Assembly: GCA_017532355.1 (NCBI GenBank)
Contig: JAFXJK010000044.1
Location: 1-12,684 of the forward strand
Direction: 5' to 3'
Source: Oscillospiraceae bacterium
Lineage (GTDB): Bacteria; Bacillota_A; Clostridia; Oscillospirales; JAAYXM01
Length of the DNA: 12,684 bases
Shown here one piece after another: positions 1-7,396 of this stretch; within the stretch, counting starts at the first letter, position 1; each line of letters starts with the position of its first letter. The position numbers were made by a program, and so were the translations under genes. The notes under the pieces were generated by a model. That model did no database searches. It worked only from the letters and a program-made list of their open reading frames with translations, and was not told where the DNA came from.

Positions 1-7
1 ATATATT

Positions 8-36
8 ATAATATATTAATTAACACCTGTTGTCAA
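8..36 (-). promoter_or_regulatory. Sigma-A-type promoter firing out of the left edge
   Basis: Read on the minus strand, a perfect -35 box TTGACA (36-31) is followed after exactly 17 bases by TATTAT (13-8), a five-of-six match to TATAAT. The expected transcription start is at about base 1-2, so the gene served lies outside the window. It sits 18 bases after the radA stop. An imperfect dyad, arms TTGACA and TGTTAA (positions 36-31 and 25-20, one mismatch, 5-base spacer), overlaps the -35 box and spacer and could be an operator, but I cannot assign a regulator. A TATAAT also occurs at 10-5, but its 20-base spacing makes it a worse -10. AT-rich DNA can give such matches by chance; the full -35 with ideal spacing is what raises confidence. 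Confidence 0.6.
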
Positions 37-53
37 TCTGAACAAGACTAATA

Positions 54-1412
54 TCAGAATAAAAGAGCGATTGCTTCCCTTATATTCTTTGCAAAAATTA
101 CATCCAATCCATCCGGAACAACAATATCACGTGAATTCTGATGCGGCATGATGCAATGCGTAAACCCAAGACGCTTAATTTCGTTCAATCTCTGCTGTGC
201 AGAAGAAACTGCCCTTATCTCACCTGTTAATCCGATTTCGCCAAAGGCAGCAAAATCGCTCGGCAAAGGCTTGTCCTTTGCCGCTGACGCAACAGAAAGA
301 AGTGTCGGCAAGTCTGCTGAGGTCTCGTCAATTTTAAGACCGCCGATTACGTTAATATAAGCGTCGTAGTTTCCAAGCTTAAAGCCTGCGCGTTTTTCAA
401 GAACCGCGAGCAGGAGCGTTGCGCGGTTATAATCAATACCCGAGCTCATTCTGCGCGGCGTTCCGTATGCCGTCTGCGCAACAAGAGCCTGAATCTCTGT
501 GAGAATAGGGCGACTTCCCTCCATAACACAGGCAACGCAGGTACCCGGAACATCGCACGGGCGACCGTCAAGAAGTGCAGCAGATGGGTTTTTGACCTCA
601 ATGAGACCTTTATCGCGCATTTCGAAAACGCCGATTTCGTTAGTTGAGCCGTATCTATTCTTTGCCGCACGGAGAATACGATACGACATGTTTTTATCTC
701 CTTCAAAATAGAGAACGCAGTCAACCATGTGTTCAAGCACTTTAGGTCCTGCAATGTATCCGTCCTTATTAACGTGTCCGACAACAAAAACAGTTATGTT
801 CTTCCCCTTTGCAAGCTCCATACAGGAAAGCGTACATTCGCGCACCTGCGCAACACTTCCCGGAGTCGAGGACAGATCGCTCTTGTAAACTGTCTGAATT
901 GAGTCTATTATCATTATTTCCGGCTTTATGCGCTCTGCAACAGAGATAATATCATCCATATCTGTTCCGGCATACACATAAAGCGATTCCGGATTTACAC
1001 CAAGGCGTTCTGCGCGCAGTTTGAGCTGACGCTGTGACTCTTCGCCTGATATGTAAAGCACTTTGGATTTACAGCACATATTCCCACAAATTTGAAGGAG
1101 AATAGTTGATTTACCTATTCCCGGTTCACCGCCAACAAGAACAAGCGACCCCGATACAGCGCCCCCACCGAGAACACGGTTGAGTTCTTCCATTCCTGTA
1201 TCGAACCTTATCTCATCTGTAAGCGCAATTTCCGTTATCGGAGAAAGCACTCCTTCACGCGCAGCTTCCGAAAAATCCTGACGGCTCGATTTTTTTGCCT
1301 GCACGCTCATTTCTTCAAGCGAATTCCAAGCACCGCAGGCAGGACATTTGCCGTTCCACTTCGGTGTTTCATTTCCGCACTCTCTGCAGATAAACACTGT
1401 TTTTGTCTTCAT
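54..1412 (-). CDS. radA: DNA repair/recombination protein RadA (Sms)
   Basis: RadA is a RecA-like ATPase that drives branch migration and processing of recombination intermediates in the cytoplasm. The 452 residues match the usual family length and layout. An N-terminal zinc finger has Cys9, Cys12, Cys23 and Cys26. The RecA-type core has Walker A GEPGIGKST (95-103), Walker B IMIIDS (166-171) and the RadA signature KNRYGS (251-256). A Lon-like C-terminal domain follows from about residue 280. The ATG is the only reasonable start, since an in-frame TGA lies three codons upstream and the finger begins at residue 9. No strong Shine-Dalgarno is visible (AAGTGAAGTGAAAAGCT precedes it), so translation may lean on coupling to the cwlD-like gene, which ends 11 bases upstream. 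It is the last gene of the run. In Bacillus radA lies with clpC and disA, so its place here differs. Confidence 0.97.
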   Translation of the reverse strand: MKTKTVFICRECGNETPKWNGKCPACGAWNSLEEMSVQAKKSSRQDFSEAAREGVLSPITEIALTDEIRFDTGMEELNRVLGGGAVSGSLVLVGGEPGIGKSTILLQICGNMCCKSKVLYISGEESQRQLKLRAERLGVNPESLYVYAGTDMDDIISVAERIKPEIMIIDSIQTVYKSDLSSTPGSVAQVRECTLSCMELAKGKNITVFVVGHVNKDGYIAGPKVLEHMVDCVLYFEGDKNMSYRILRAAKNRYGSTNEIGVFEMRDKGLIEVKNPSAALLDGRPCDVPGTCVACVMEGSRPILTEIQALVAQTAYGTPRRMSSGIDYNRATLLLAVLEKRAGFKLGNYDAYINVIGGLKIDETSADLPTLLSVASAAKDKPLPSDFAAFGEIGLTGEIRAVSSAQQRLNEIKRLGFTHCIMPHQNSRDIVVPDGLDVIFAKNIREAIALLF

Positions 1413-1423
1413 AGCTTTTCACT

Positions 1424-2140
1424 TCACTTTTCATTTTGATATCTCAAAAATCCTGCAGCCATACACATAGCAAGCTTCGTCTGATATGTATCTTTTTTCA
1501 GGAGCTTTGCCTCTTCGTGATTCGTAAGAAATCCGCACTCAACAAGCACCGCAGGACAAGTTACATTTTCAAGAATATATATTGACTTATCGTTCTGCTT
1601 CTCGACACGGCGGTTGGTCTCATCAATTCCCGCTTTTAGTGTAGTCTGAATGCTTTTTGCAAGTATCTTGCTGTTTTCATTCGACTTCGAGAAAAAGACC
1701 TGCGCCCCTTTACAATTCTCTTCAGGAAAAGAGTTCTGATGCACACTGATCAATGTTACACGTGGCGTATTCCGGATTATTTCCACGCGTTTTTTGATAT
1801 CCGCAACCTTTCGCTCACGAACGGAATCGCCTTTTCCTGAAAGCAATGCCTCATCATTTCTCCTTATCATCTCCGTGTTTACTCCGCAGAGATTCAGGAT
1901 ATGCTCAAGTTTTTCAGAAACCGCAAGGTTGATATGCTTTTCGAGAACTCCTTCGGAGCCTTCTGCTCCTCCGTCCTCACCACCGTGACCTGCGTCAATC
2001 ATCACAGTTTCTCTCCGAAGTGCCCCGAAGCTTTGGCAAACCTCATCTCCTCCTTCAAGGAGGAAAATCATTGATAGCATAACGGTGAATAGAATAATAA
2101 TTGTTGTATTAATGATATATCCTGACTTCAAAAATATCAC
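1424..2140 (-). CDS. cwlD: CwlD-like N-acetylmuramoyl-L-alanine amidase
   Basis: This is an Amidase_3 family zinc hydrolase that cuts the bond between muramic acid and the stem peptide. Its closest recognisable relative is CwlD, which with PdaA makes the muramic-delta-lactam of the spore cortex. Length (238 aa) is near Bacillus CwlD (about 237). Residues 8-29 form a membrane anchor, so the enzyme should face outward. Zinc ligands are His52 (in DAGHGG), Glu67 and His134 (SVHQNS); the catalytic Glu is Glu201 (VECGFL). CwlD-like stretches include RKVADIKKRVEII (110-122), KGAQVFF and IYILENVTCPAVLVECGF. Two starts compete: GTG at 2140, or TTG at 2131, which has GGTGAT as Shine-Dalgarno with 4 bases after it; I think TTG is at least as likely and would drop three residues. 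The ribosome site lies in a hairpin (2132-2166). If it is CwlD the organism should sporulate; a vegetative amidase remains possible. Confidence 0.85.
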   Translation of the reverse strand: MIFLKSGYIINTTIIILFTVMLSMIFLLEGGDEVCQSFGALRRETVMIDAGHGGEDGGAEGSEGVLEKHINLAVSEKLEHILNLCGVNTEMIRRNDEALLSGKGDSVRERKVADIKKRVEIIRNTPRVTLISVHQNSFPEENCKGAQVFFSKSNENSKILAKSIQTTLKAGIDETNRRVEKQNDKSIYILENVTCPAVLVECGFLTNHEEAKLLKKDTYQTKLAMCMAAGFLRYQNEK

Positions 2141-2166
2141 CCCAATAATCTTATGGCGTGATATTT
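2132..2166 (-). promoter_or_regulatory. Hairpin covering the cwlD-like ribosome site
   Basis: In the transcript, AAATATCAC (2166-2158) is perfectly complementary to GTGATATTT (2140-2132), with 17 bases between them. Within that loop CCA and TGG (plus-strand 2142-2144 and 2154-2156) can pair too, after one mismatch. The 3' arm contains the GTG start at 2140 and most of the GGTGAT likely to serve as Shine-Dalgarno for TTG at 2131. The upstream gene stops at 2176, nine bases before the 5' arm, so a ribosome finishing there would cover and open part of the hairpin. That is the usual geometry of translational coupling. The pairing is seen directly; the regulatory role is inferred. There is no T-run, so it is not an intrinsic terminator. 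Confidence 0.55.
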
Positions 2167-2175
2167 AAGAGTATT

Positions 2176-2721
2176 CTATTCTTTATCAGCTTTGTAGATA
2201 AGTATCTGTCTGACAGAGATACCGTATCTTCCCAGAATGTATGAAATACCCGAAACAACGGGAATTACCATCGGGAAAAGGATATTAAGCGCCGGCCTTC
2301 CCTCGATGAATTGATACAACTCACCTATCGGCAGATTCAGGAATCTGTTTATTACGACAACTCCGTCATGCCCCATAAACTCAAAAAACGAAACATATCC
2401 GCTCTCTGAAAGAAACGCAAAAACCGCAAGAACAATTCCCGGAATTGCTGCAAGGAGACCTGCGATAAATCCGCGAAGCTTGTTATCAGAAAGATATCCG
2501 AGCTTCACTCTGTTCTCATCCGACGAACCTTTTCGCCACGAAGTTGAATACAGGAGCGCAACGTATATCACGGAAGTAAGAATAAACCTGAAAAACGGAA
2601 GACCGTCTGAAGAGAAAAAGCCTATAACAGTGGTAACAAACACCGACATTACGATTGCGATAAGCTGATTTACCACGATGCCAAGTGCATATTTTACAAA
2701 TGTCCACGCATTATTCTTCAT
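2176..2721 (-). CDS. Unrecognised multi-pass membrane protein (181 aa)
   Basis: I do not recognise a named family. The protein has four likely membrane helices at about 12-35, 42-61, 83-104 and 144-165. A charged loop between helices 2 and 3 (62-82, WRKGSSDENR) and a short basic tail ending IYKADKE suggest a small integral membrane protein with no large soluble domain. No catalytic motif, signal peptidase site or cysteine pair is visible. The C-terminal YILGRYGISVRQ segment resembles tails I have seen in small clostridial membrane proteins, but this is only an impression. The ATG start is well supported: AGGAG sits seven bases upstream, and the stop of rsgA (TAG) is part of that Shine-Dalgarno. 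It lies between rsgA and an envelope amidase, next to the PrkC kinase genes, so an envelope role is a reasonable guess only. In B. subtilis rpe follows rsgA. Confidence 0.9.
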   Translation of the reverse strand: MKNNAWTFVKYALGIVVNQLIAIVMSVFVTTVIGFFSSDGLPFFRFILTSVIYVALLYSTSWRKGSSDENRVKLGYLSDNKLRGFIAGLLAAIPGIVLAVFAFLSESGYVSFFEFMGHDGVVVINRFLNLPIGELYQFIEGRPALNILFPMVIPVVSGISYILGRYGISVRQILIYKADKE

Positions 2722-2730
2722 AACAATCTC

Positions 2731-3618
2731 CTATTTATACTTTGGAAGTACAGAGAGCTCCGAATACATTTTTTTGTAGCTTTCGTATCTTGAAGCCTGT
2801 ATCTTACCTTCTTCAAGCGCACGGATAACCGCACAACCCTCTTCTTTTATATGGGCACATCCAACAAAACGGCAGTCTTCGGCAAAATCTCTGAACTCAG
2901 AAAAATACTCTGAAAGGTTTTCGGCGTTGATTGAAGACTCCGCGGTGACATCAAACGCTGAAAAACCGGGAGTATCTGAAATCCACGTATTTTCATCTGC
3001 CTTCAGTATCTCAACAAGACGTGTCGTATGCCTTCCTCTTCCAATCTTTTGGTTAATTTCCCCCGTCTCAAGCCGTGCTGACGGAATAAGCGCATTTATA
3101 AGTGTTGATTTTCCGACGCCCGAATTTCCAGTGAGCGCAGTAAGCTTTCCTCGGAGATGCTCGCGGAATTCGCAAACCCCTTCACCGCCAAGCGCGCTCA
3201 GGCGGAAAACCCTGGCAGGAGTGTTCTTATAAATCTCATAGAGCTCTTCTCCGAGATCCTCATCACACTTGTTTATGACTATGCAAACCTCAATATCCTT
3301 GTGCGTTGCCATTGCCATAATCCTGTCTATAAAATACGTATCCGTACAAGGAGGAGCCTTTGATGCAATTATTGCTATCATATCAATATTTGCAACAGGC
3401 GGACGTATCAGCAGATTCTTTCGCTCACGTATCTCCATTATATATCCTGTCGAGTCATCGTTTACCGATATATCAACAAAATCTCCTATATACGGAGTTA
3501 TGCCGAGCTTTCTGAGCTTTCCGCGCGCCCTGCAGGTAATAATACCATTTTCGGTATCGACATAATAAAAACCACCGATACCCTTAAGAATTCTTCCAAA
3601 ACTCTTTTTTTCCATCAT
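2731..3618 (-). CDS. rsgA: Ribosome small-subunit assembly GTPase RsgA (YloQ/CpgA)
   Basis: RsgA is a circularly permuted GTPase that binds the 30S subunit late in its assembly; hydrolysis is triggered by the subunit. At 295 aa it has the family's normal size and three-part layout. An OB-fold occupies about residues 5-68. The GTPase motifs come in permuted order: G4 NKCD (116-119), G1 GNSGVGKS (164-171), G2-region GRHTT (195-199) and G3 DTPG (215-218). A C-terminal zinc site uses Cys249, Cys254, His256 and Cys262. The start ATG overlaps the prkC stop as TAATG and has only a weak GGAT upstream, so reinitiation by ribosomes leaving prkC is likely. A second ATG follows at once (3615), which would shorten the protein by one residue. 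In B. subtilis the homologue CpgA is a PrkC substrate, which fits its place beside the kinase. Confidence 0.97.
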   Translation of the reverse strand: MMEKKSFGRILKGIGGFYYVDTENGIITCRARGKLRKLGITPYIGDFVDISVNDDSTGYIMEIRERKNLLIRPPVANIDMIAIIASKAPPCTDTYFIDRIMAMATHKDIEVCIVINKCDEDLGEELYEIYKNTPARVFRLSALGGEGVCEFREHLRGKLTALTGNSGVGKSTLINALIPSARLETGEINQKIGRGRHTTRLVEILKADENTWISDTPGFSAFDVTAESSINAENLSEYFSEFRDFAEDCRFVGCAHIKEEGCAVIRALEEGKIQASRYESYKKMYSELSVLPKYK

Positions 3619-5558
3619 TATTCAAAATCCATCGAGATTTCCTGGAAAGGCTTCTCGTCAATGTACACACCGACTGTGGAAGTACCCTTACCGGACAGTG
3701 TTACCTTTACAGACCCGTCTGTACCTTTATGTGTTTTTTCATACTGTTTTTCTCCGTTTACGGTAATCTTGACCGTAAACGTCTCAGGAGAATCAGGAAG
3801 TCTTATTTCTTTAGTTATCTTTTTATTTGTATCAGCGGGCGGAGGCGTTACCGGAGCAGTTGGATTCTTCTGCTCTGAGCTTTGCTTGCCTCGGCTGATT
3901 GTAAAACCAACAGACGTTCCCTCTTCTCTCTCCTCTCCGGCAGGAACATCCTGACGGATAACGCGGCCTTTTTCGACTGTGTTGCTGTACTCTTCGCCGA
4001 CGCTGCCTTTTGTGAGCTTTACTTCTGCGAGAGCTGCTACCGCCTCCTCTTCCGTCATTCCGAGAATATTGGGAACACGATTTTCCTTACCAAGGCTTAC
4101 GTATATGGTTATAACATCCTCTTTTGAAACTTCAGAGCCGATCGCAGGCTCGGTCTTGATAACATTTCCGGTTGCTACTTCTTCGGAATTCTCGCTCTCG
4201 ACCTTGTAGCTGAGACCGTCACGTTCGAGAACCATCTTCGCCTGTTCCTCGCTCATACCGTAAACTTCGGGAATCTTCATCTTGCCGCTTTTCTTGCCGC
4301 GGCTGACTGTAACGTGAATTTCGCCCGATTTTACCTTCTCATCTGCATCCGGAATCTGCTTTATGATTACGCCCTCGTCGTATTCATCGCTGTATTCACG
4401 CTTTCCGAAGTCTTCAACAATGTTGAATTCATCACTGTACTTTACAGACGCTTCTTCAAATGACATTCCAACGAGATAAGGAACTCTGTCATATTTATTT
4501 GGCTGTCCCTGCCACCATCCGGAAACCGAACCAACAAGGAACAAACCTCCTAAAATGAATATACCGAACGCAGCAATAAGCGCAATAAGGGGCATCTTAT
4601 TTCCTTTGCTTTCCGTCTCGTCTATCGGCTCGTCCTCAGCAAAATCATCTTTGTTTATCAATATCGTTCTCGTCTGTGACAAATCTTCTTCCACCCGGCT
4701 TGTCGGTGGCTCGTATGCAATCTCGAGTTCAGGATTCTTACGGAAATTCTCAAGGTCCTCTATCATCTCATCTGTAGATGCATATCTTTTCGGGAGAGAC
4801 GGAGCCATAGCCTTCATTGTGATCTTCTCAAGGGCTTCCGGAATTTCAGGATTAATCTCTCTCGGACTAAGCGGAAGCGAATTGATATGCTGAATTGCAA
4901 TAGAAACCGGTGTGTCACCTTCGTACGGAAGTCTTCCCGTGAGCATTTCGTACAAAACAACACCTGTCGAATATATATCCGCACGACAATCGATATTGCT
5001 TCCTTTTGCCTGCTCCGGAGCAATATAGTGAACAGAGCCGAAAGCCTCTCTCGTAACCGTCTTCTGAGAGGATTCAAGTCGGGCTATACCAAAGTCCGTA
5101 ACTCTTACGGTGCTGTCACGAAGGATCATGATATTATGAGGCTTTATATCTCTATGTATAATTCCCTTTGAATGAGCATGAGAAAGCGCTCTGAGTATCT
5201 GCGTTGTGAAGTGTATCGCTTCCTTCTGAGTGAGCTTTCCCCGGCGGTTCATATACTGTTTGAGCGACATTCCGTCAATAAGCTCCATAACAATATACTC
5301 TACCGAATTCGAGCGTGAAACGTCATAAACCGCGACAATATTCGGATGCGAAACCATTGCAATCGCGTGACTTTCCGCATGAAAACGGTTTCTGAATTCT
5401 TCATCCTTTGCATACTCGTCTTTAAGTATCTTTACAGCTACATATCTGTTGAGACGATGGCAGAGAGCCTTGTAAACGACAGCCATACCACCTGTTCCGA
5501 TTACTTCGAGAATCTCGTATCTGTTATCCAAAAGCTTTCCTATGTACTTATCAGCCAT
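3618..5558 (-). CDS. prkC: PASTA-domain Ser/Thr protein kinase PrkC (Stk/PknB family)
   Basis: This membrane kinase senses peptidoglycan fragments or lipid II through outer PASTA domains and phosphorylates cell-wall, division and translation proteins. The kinase domain spans about residues 14-275. It has the glycine loop GTGGMAVVY (21-29), Lys43, Glu62, the catalytic loop HRDIKPHN (135-142), DFG (155-157) and an activation loop with Thr167 and Thr169 before APEQ. A juxtamembrane stretch rich in Thr and acidic residues (284-318) leads to one membrane helix (about 322-345). Three PASTA repeats follow, at about 356-421, 427-491 and 493-558. After a Pro/Thr linker (562-580) a further roughly 65-residue domain (582-646), apparently beta-rich and not a PASTA repeat, ends the protein. 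All catalytic residues are present. GGGGGAG lies before the ATG. It is 15 bases after stp, its phosphatase partner, and overlaps rsgA by 1 base. Confidence 0.97.
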   Translation of the reverse strand: MADKYIGKLLDNRYEILEVIGTGGMAVVYKALCHRLNRYVAVKILKDEYAKDEEFRNRFHAESHAIAMVSHPNIVAVYDVSRSNSVEYIVMELIDGMSLKQYMNRRGKLTQKEAIHFTTQILRALSHAHSKGIIHRDIKPHNIMILRDSTVRVTDFGIARLESSQKTVTREAFGSVHYIAPEQAKGSNIDCRADIYSTGVVLYEMLTGRLPYEGDTPVSIAIQHINSLPLSPREINPEIPEALEKITMKAMAPSLPKRYASTDEMIEDLENFRKNPELEIAYEPPTSRVEEDLSQTRTILINKDDFAEDEPIDETESKGNKMPLIALIAAFGIFILGGLFLVGSVSGWWQGQPNKYDRVPYLVGMSFEEASVKYSDEFNIVEDFGKREYSDEYDEGVIIKQIPDADEKVKSGEIHVTVSRGKKSGKMKIPEVYGMSEEQAKMVLERDGLSYKVESENSEEVATGNVIKTEPAIGSEVSKEDVITIYVSLGKENRVPNILGMTEEEAVAALAEVKLTKGSVGEEYSNTVEKGRVIRQDVPAGEEREEGTSVGFTISRGKQSSEQKNPTAPVTPPPADTNKKITKEIRLPDSPETFTVKITVNGEKQYEKTHKGTDGSVKVTLSGKGTSTVGVYIDEKPFQEISMDFE

Positions 5559-5573
5559 TTTTATTCTCCCCCT

Positions 5574-6308
5574 TTAAAACGCAAGCAAGACAACTGTTAT
5601 ATTGTCAAAGCCGCCACGATTGTTTGCAATATCTATAAGTCTTGCGCAGCAATCCTCGTGACTGCCGCCGTAAATTACCTCATAAAGCATCTCCTGCTCC
5701 GATACGAGGTTTGAAAGCCCGTCAGAACAGAGAAGAATGAACTCTCCCTGCTTTACCTCCGGGAAGAACACATCTCCCGTAACGGTAACATCCGTTCCTA
5801 CAGCTCGCGTTATAAGGTTTTTCCCCGGATGTGCTTCGGCCTGTTCTTCCGTAAGTTCACCCAACCGAACCATATCCGCAACAAGAGAATGGTCATTGGT
5901 GATTTTAGTTATACCTTCTGCATTTATCTTATACGCACGGCTGTCGCCTACGTTTATAACAGCAACCTTTGTCTGCGTCGCAACAGCTGCGACAAGAGTT
6001 GTTCCCATCCCGAAGAGGGACTCATCGCTTTTCGCCTTATCGTGAACTGCGGTGTTCGCATCCTCAAGCGCTGTTTCAAGCAACTCAAAAATCTGCTCAT
6101 GCGAAAGATTCTTGCAATTTGTCTCCCTTATGTGCTCCGTAAATCTCTCAAGAGCAAGCTGACTTGCAATATTTCCTGCCGCAGCGCCACCCATTCCGTC
6201 ACACACAACAGCAAACGCAAGCTTTTTCGCGTCAGACACGCTGTAAATATAGGAATCCTGGTTATCCTTCCTTGCCTTTCCTATATCAGATTTTCCCCAA
6301 GCAAACAT
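5574..6308 (-). CDS. stp: PP2C-type Ser/Thr protein phosphatase Stp/PrpC
   Basis: This cytoplasmic Mn2+/Mg2+-dependent phosphatase reverses phosphorylation by the neighbouring PrkC kinase and dephosphorylates the kinase itself. The 244 aa are the usual size of the short bacterial PP2C form. The motifs are complete: RKDNQD (13-18), the metal-binding CDGMGG (36-41, Asp37), GMGTTLV (100-106), NVGDSRAY (119-126), CSDGL (194-198, Asp196) and GGFDNITV (232-239, Asp235). There is no membrane segment. The ATG start has GGAG about eight bases upstream. The 62-base gap before it, holding two small hairpins (6322-6353), is the widest in the run, so stp-prkC-rsgA may be a semi-separate block for RNA processing or expression level. 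B. subtilis calls this gene prpC. Confidence 0.97.
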   Translation of the reverse strand: MFAWGKSDIGKARKDNQDSYIYSVSDAKKLAFAVVCDGMGGAAAGNIASQLALERFTEHIRETNCKNLSHEQIFELLETALEDANTAVHDKAKSDESLFGMGTTLVAAVATQTKVAVINVGDSRAYKINAEGITKITNDHSLVADMVRLGELTEEQAEAHPGKNLITRAVGTDVTVTGDVFFPEVKQGEFILLCSDGLSNLVSEQEMLYEVIYGGSHEDCCARLIDIANNRGGFDNITVVLLAF

Positions 6309-6321
6309 TTTTTCTCCATAA

Positions 6322-6353
6322 ACCGCCTCTTTGGGCGGTACCGTCCTTTACGG
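6322..6353 (-). other. Tandem hairpins between rlmN and stp
   Basis: The 62-base gap between rlmN and stp holds two adjacent inverted repeats. In the transcript the first is CCGT-AAAGG-ACGG (6353-6341, 4-bp stem). The second is ACCGCC-CAAAGA-GGCGGT (6339-6322, 6-bp stem, five G-C pairs). The second ends four bases before the stp Shine-Dalgarno GGAG. Only TTT follows it, so it does not look like an intrinsic terminator. It does not pair with the Shine-Dalgarno either. A role in mRNA processing, stability or setting stp level is possible but unproven. Confidence 0.4.
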
Positions 6354-6370
6354 CCGACGATTGACCAAAT

Positions 6371-7396
6371 TTATTCTGAAATATAATTCTGTCGAAGCTG
6401 TCCGCAAGCCGCATCAATATCGGCACCAAGGCTGCGGCGTACAGTAACTGTTATTCCTCGCTGTTCAAGATAAGACATAAAGCTTTTTATCGCCTCGGGC
6501 GAGCTCGGACTCAAGTCACCTTCACTAATTTTGTTAAGCGGTATAAGGTTCACGTGGCATGGAAATCCCGAAAGAAGTTCTGCAAGCTCCTTTGCAGTCT
6601 CAGCCCCGTCTGTTTTTCCGGCTATCGTCGTGTATTCAAAAGAAATCCGCCTTGACGTCTTCTCGAAATACTTTCTGCACTCATCCACAAGACGCTTCAC
6701 TCCGTATGCCTTGTTTATCGGCATTATTGCGCTTCTCGCCACGTCATTCGGGGCGTGAAGCGAAACTGACAGCGTAAGCGGAAGATTTTCATCTGCAAGG
6801 CGCGATATCTTCTCACATATTCCGCACGTAGAAAGCGAGATGTGGCGCATTCCTATATTAAGACCTCGCTCGTCATTTACGAGATGAAGAAACTTAATTA
6901 CATTGTCATAATTATCAAGCGGTTCACCCGTACCCATAAGTACTATGTTAGATATCTTCTCGCCCGTGTCACGAATAATCGCATAAAGCTCCGCGAGCAT
7001 CTCTGACGGGACAAGGTTTCTGACAAGGCCCCGTTTTGTAGAGGCACAAAACACACATCCCATACGGCATCCAACCTGCGTTGACAGGCAGACTGTATTG
7101 CCGTGATTGTATTTCATAAAGACAGATTCCACGCAGTTCCCGTCAGAAAATTTGAAAAGATACTTTCTCGTACCATCGGTCTTTGACTTCTGGCACCGTA
7201 CAATCTCTGCGTTATTCAGAGTGCAATTCGCAGCAAGTAGCTCCCTCAACGCTTTCGGAATGTTCTTCATTTCATCAAACGAAGCTATTCCCTTGTGAAG
7301 CCACAAATAAACCTGCGCGGCTCTGAACTTTGGCTGACCGATTGAAAGTATGTATTCTTCAAGCTCTGATTGTGTCATGGAACGAATATCAATCAT
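6371..7396 (-). CDS. rlmN: Dual-specificity RNA methyltransferase RlmN (23S A2503 / tRNA A37)
   Basis: RlmN is a radical-SAM enzyme that methylates C2 of adenine 2503 in 23S rRNA, and A37 in some tRNAs, aiding decoding accuracy. The 341 aa are typical. The iron-sulfur cluster cysteines are Cys110, Cys114 and Cys117 in the CxxxCxxC motif. Cys103 (TVCLST) and Cys331 (AACGQL) sit where the two mechanistic cysteines of E. coli RlmN (Cys118 and Cys355) lie. GTGEP (155-159) is the SAM-binding turn. The CGQL ending and a normal chromosomal setting favour RlmN over the related resistance enzyme Cfr. The ATG overlaps the rsmB stop in ATGA, and GGAGG lies seven bases upstream inside the Arg-Arg-Lys-Lys tail codons of rsmB, so the two are probably translationally coupled. 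rsmB, which modifies the other ribosomal subunit, is its direct partner in the cluster. Confidence 0.97.
   Translation of the reverse strand: MIDIRSMTQSELEEYILSIGQPKFRAAQVYLWLHKGIASFDEMKNIPKALRELLAANCTLNNAEIVRCQKSKTDGTRKYLFKFSDGNCVESVFMKYNHGNTVCLSTQVGCRMGCVFCASTKRGLVRNLVPSEMLAELYAIIRDTGEKISNIVLMGTGEPLDNYDNVIKFLHLVNDERGLNIGMRHISLSTCGICEKISRLADENLPLTLSVSLHAPNDVARSAIMPINKAYGVKRLVDECRKYFEKTSRRISFEYTTIAGKTDGAETAKELAELLSGFPCHVNLIPLNKISEGDLSPSSPEAIKSFMSYLEQRGITVTVRRSLGADIDAACGQLRQNYISE

Noticed and set aside
446..787. A 113-codon minus-strand open frame inside radA in another frame
   Set aside because: It overlaps the intact RadA core on the same strand and has no recognisable domain; RadA motifs settle the true frame.
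3605..3611. A run of seven A residues (minus strand) at the start of rsgA as a possible slippage site
   Set aside because: The frame is intact on both sides and RsgA is complete; no second frame of interest is entered.
6322..6339. Intrinsic terminator after rlmN
   Set aside because: The stem is GC-rich, but only three T residues follow and the stp ribosome site begins at once; a terminator would need a longer T-run.
5829..6386. A 185-codon plus-strand open frame opposite stp
   Set aside because: It is antisense to all of the PP2C motifs and runs into the rlmN end; its Cys/Arg/Ser-rich composition is typical of a shadow frame.
6371..7396. Cfr-type resistance methyltransferase
   Set aside because: The gene sits in the conserved rsmB-rlmN-stp cluster and has an RlmN-like CGQL end and length, with no sign of transfer.
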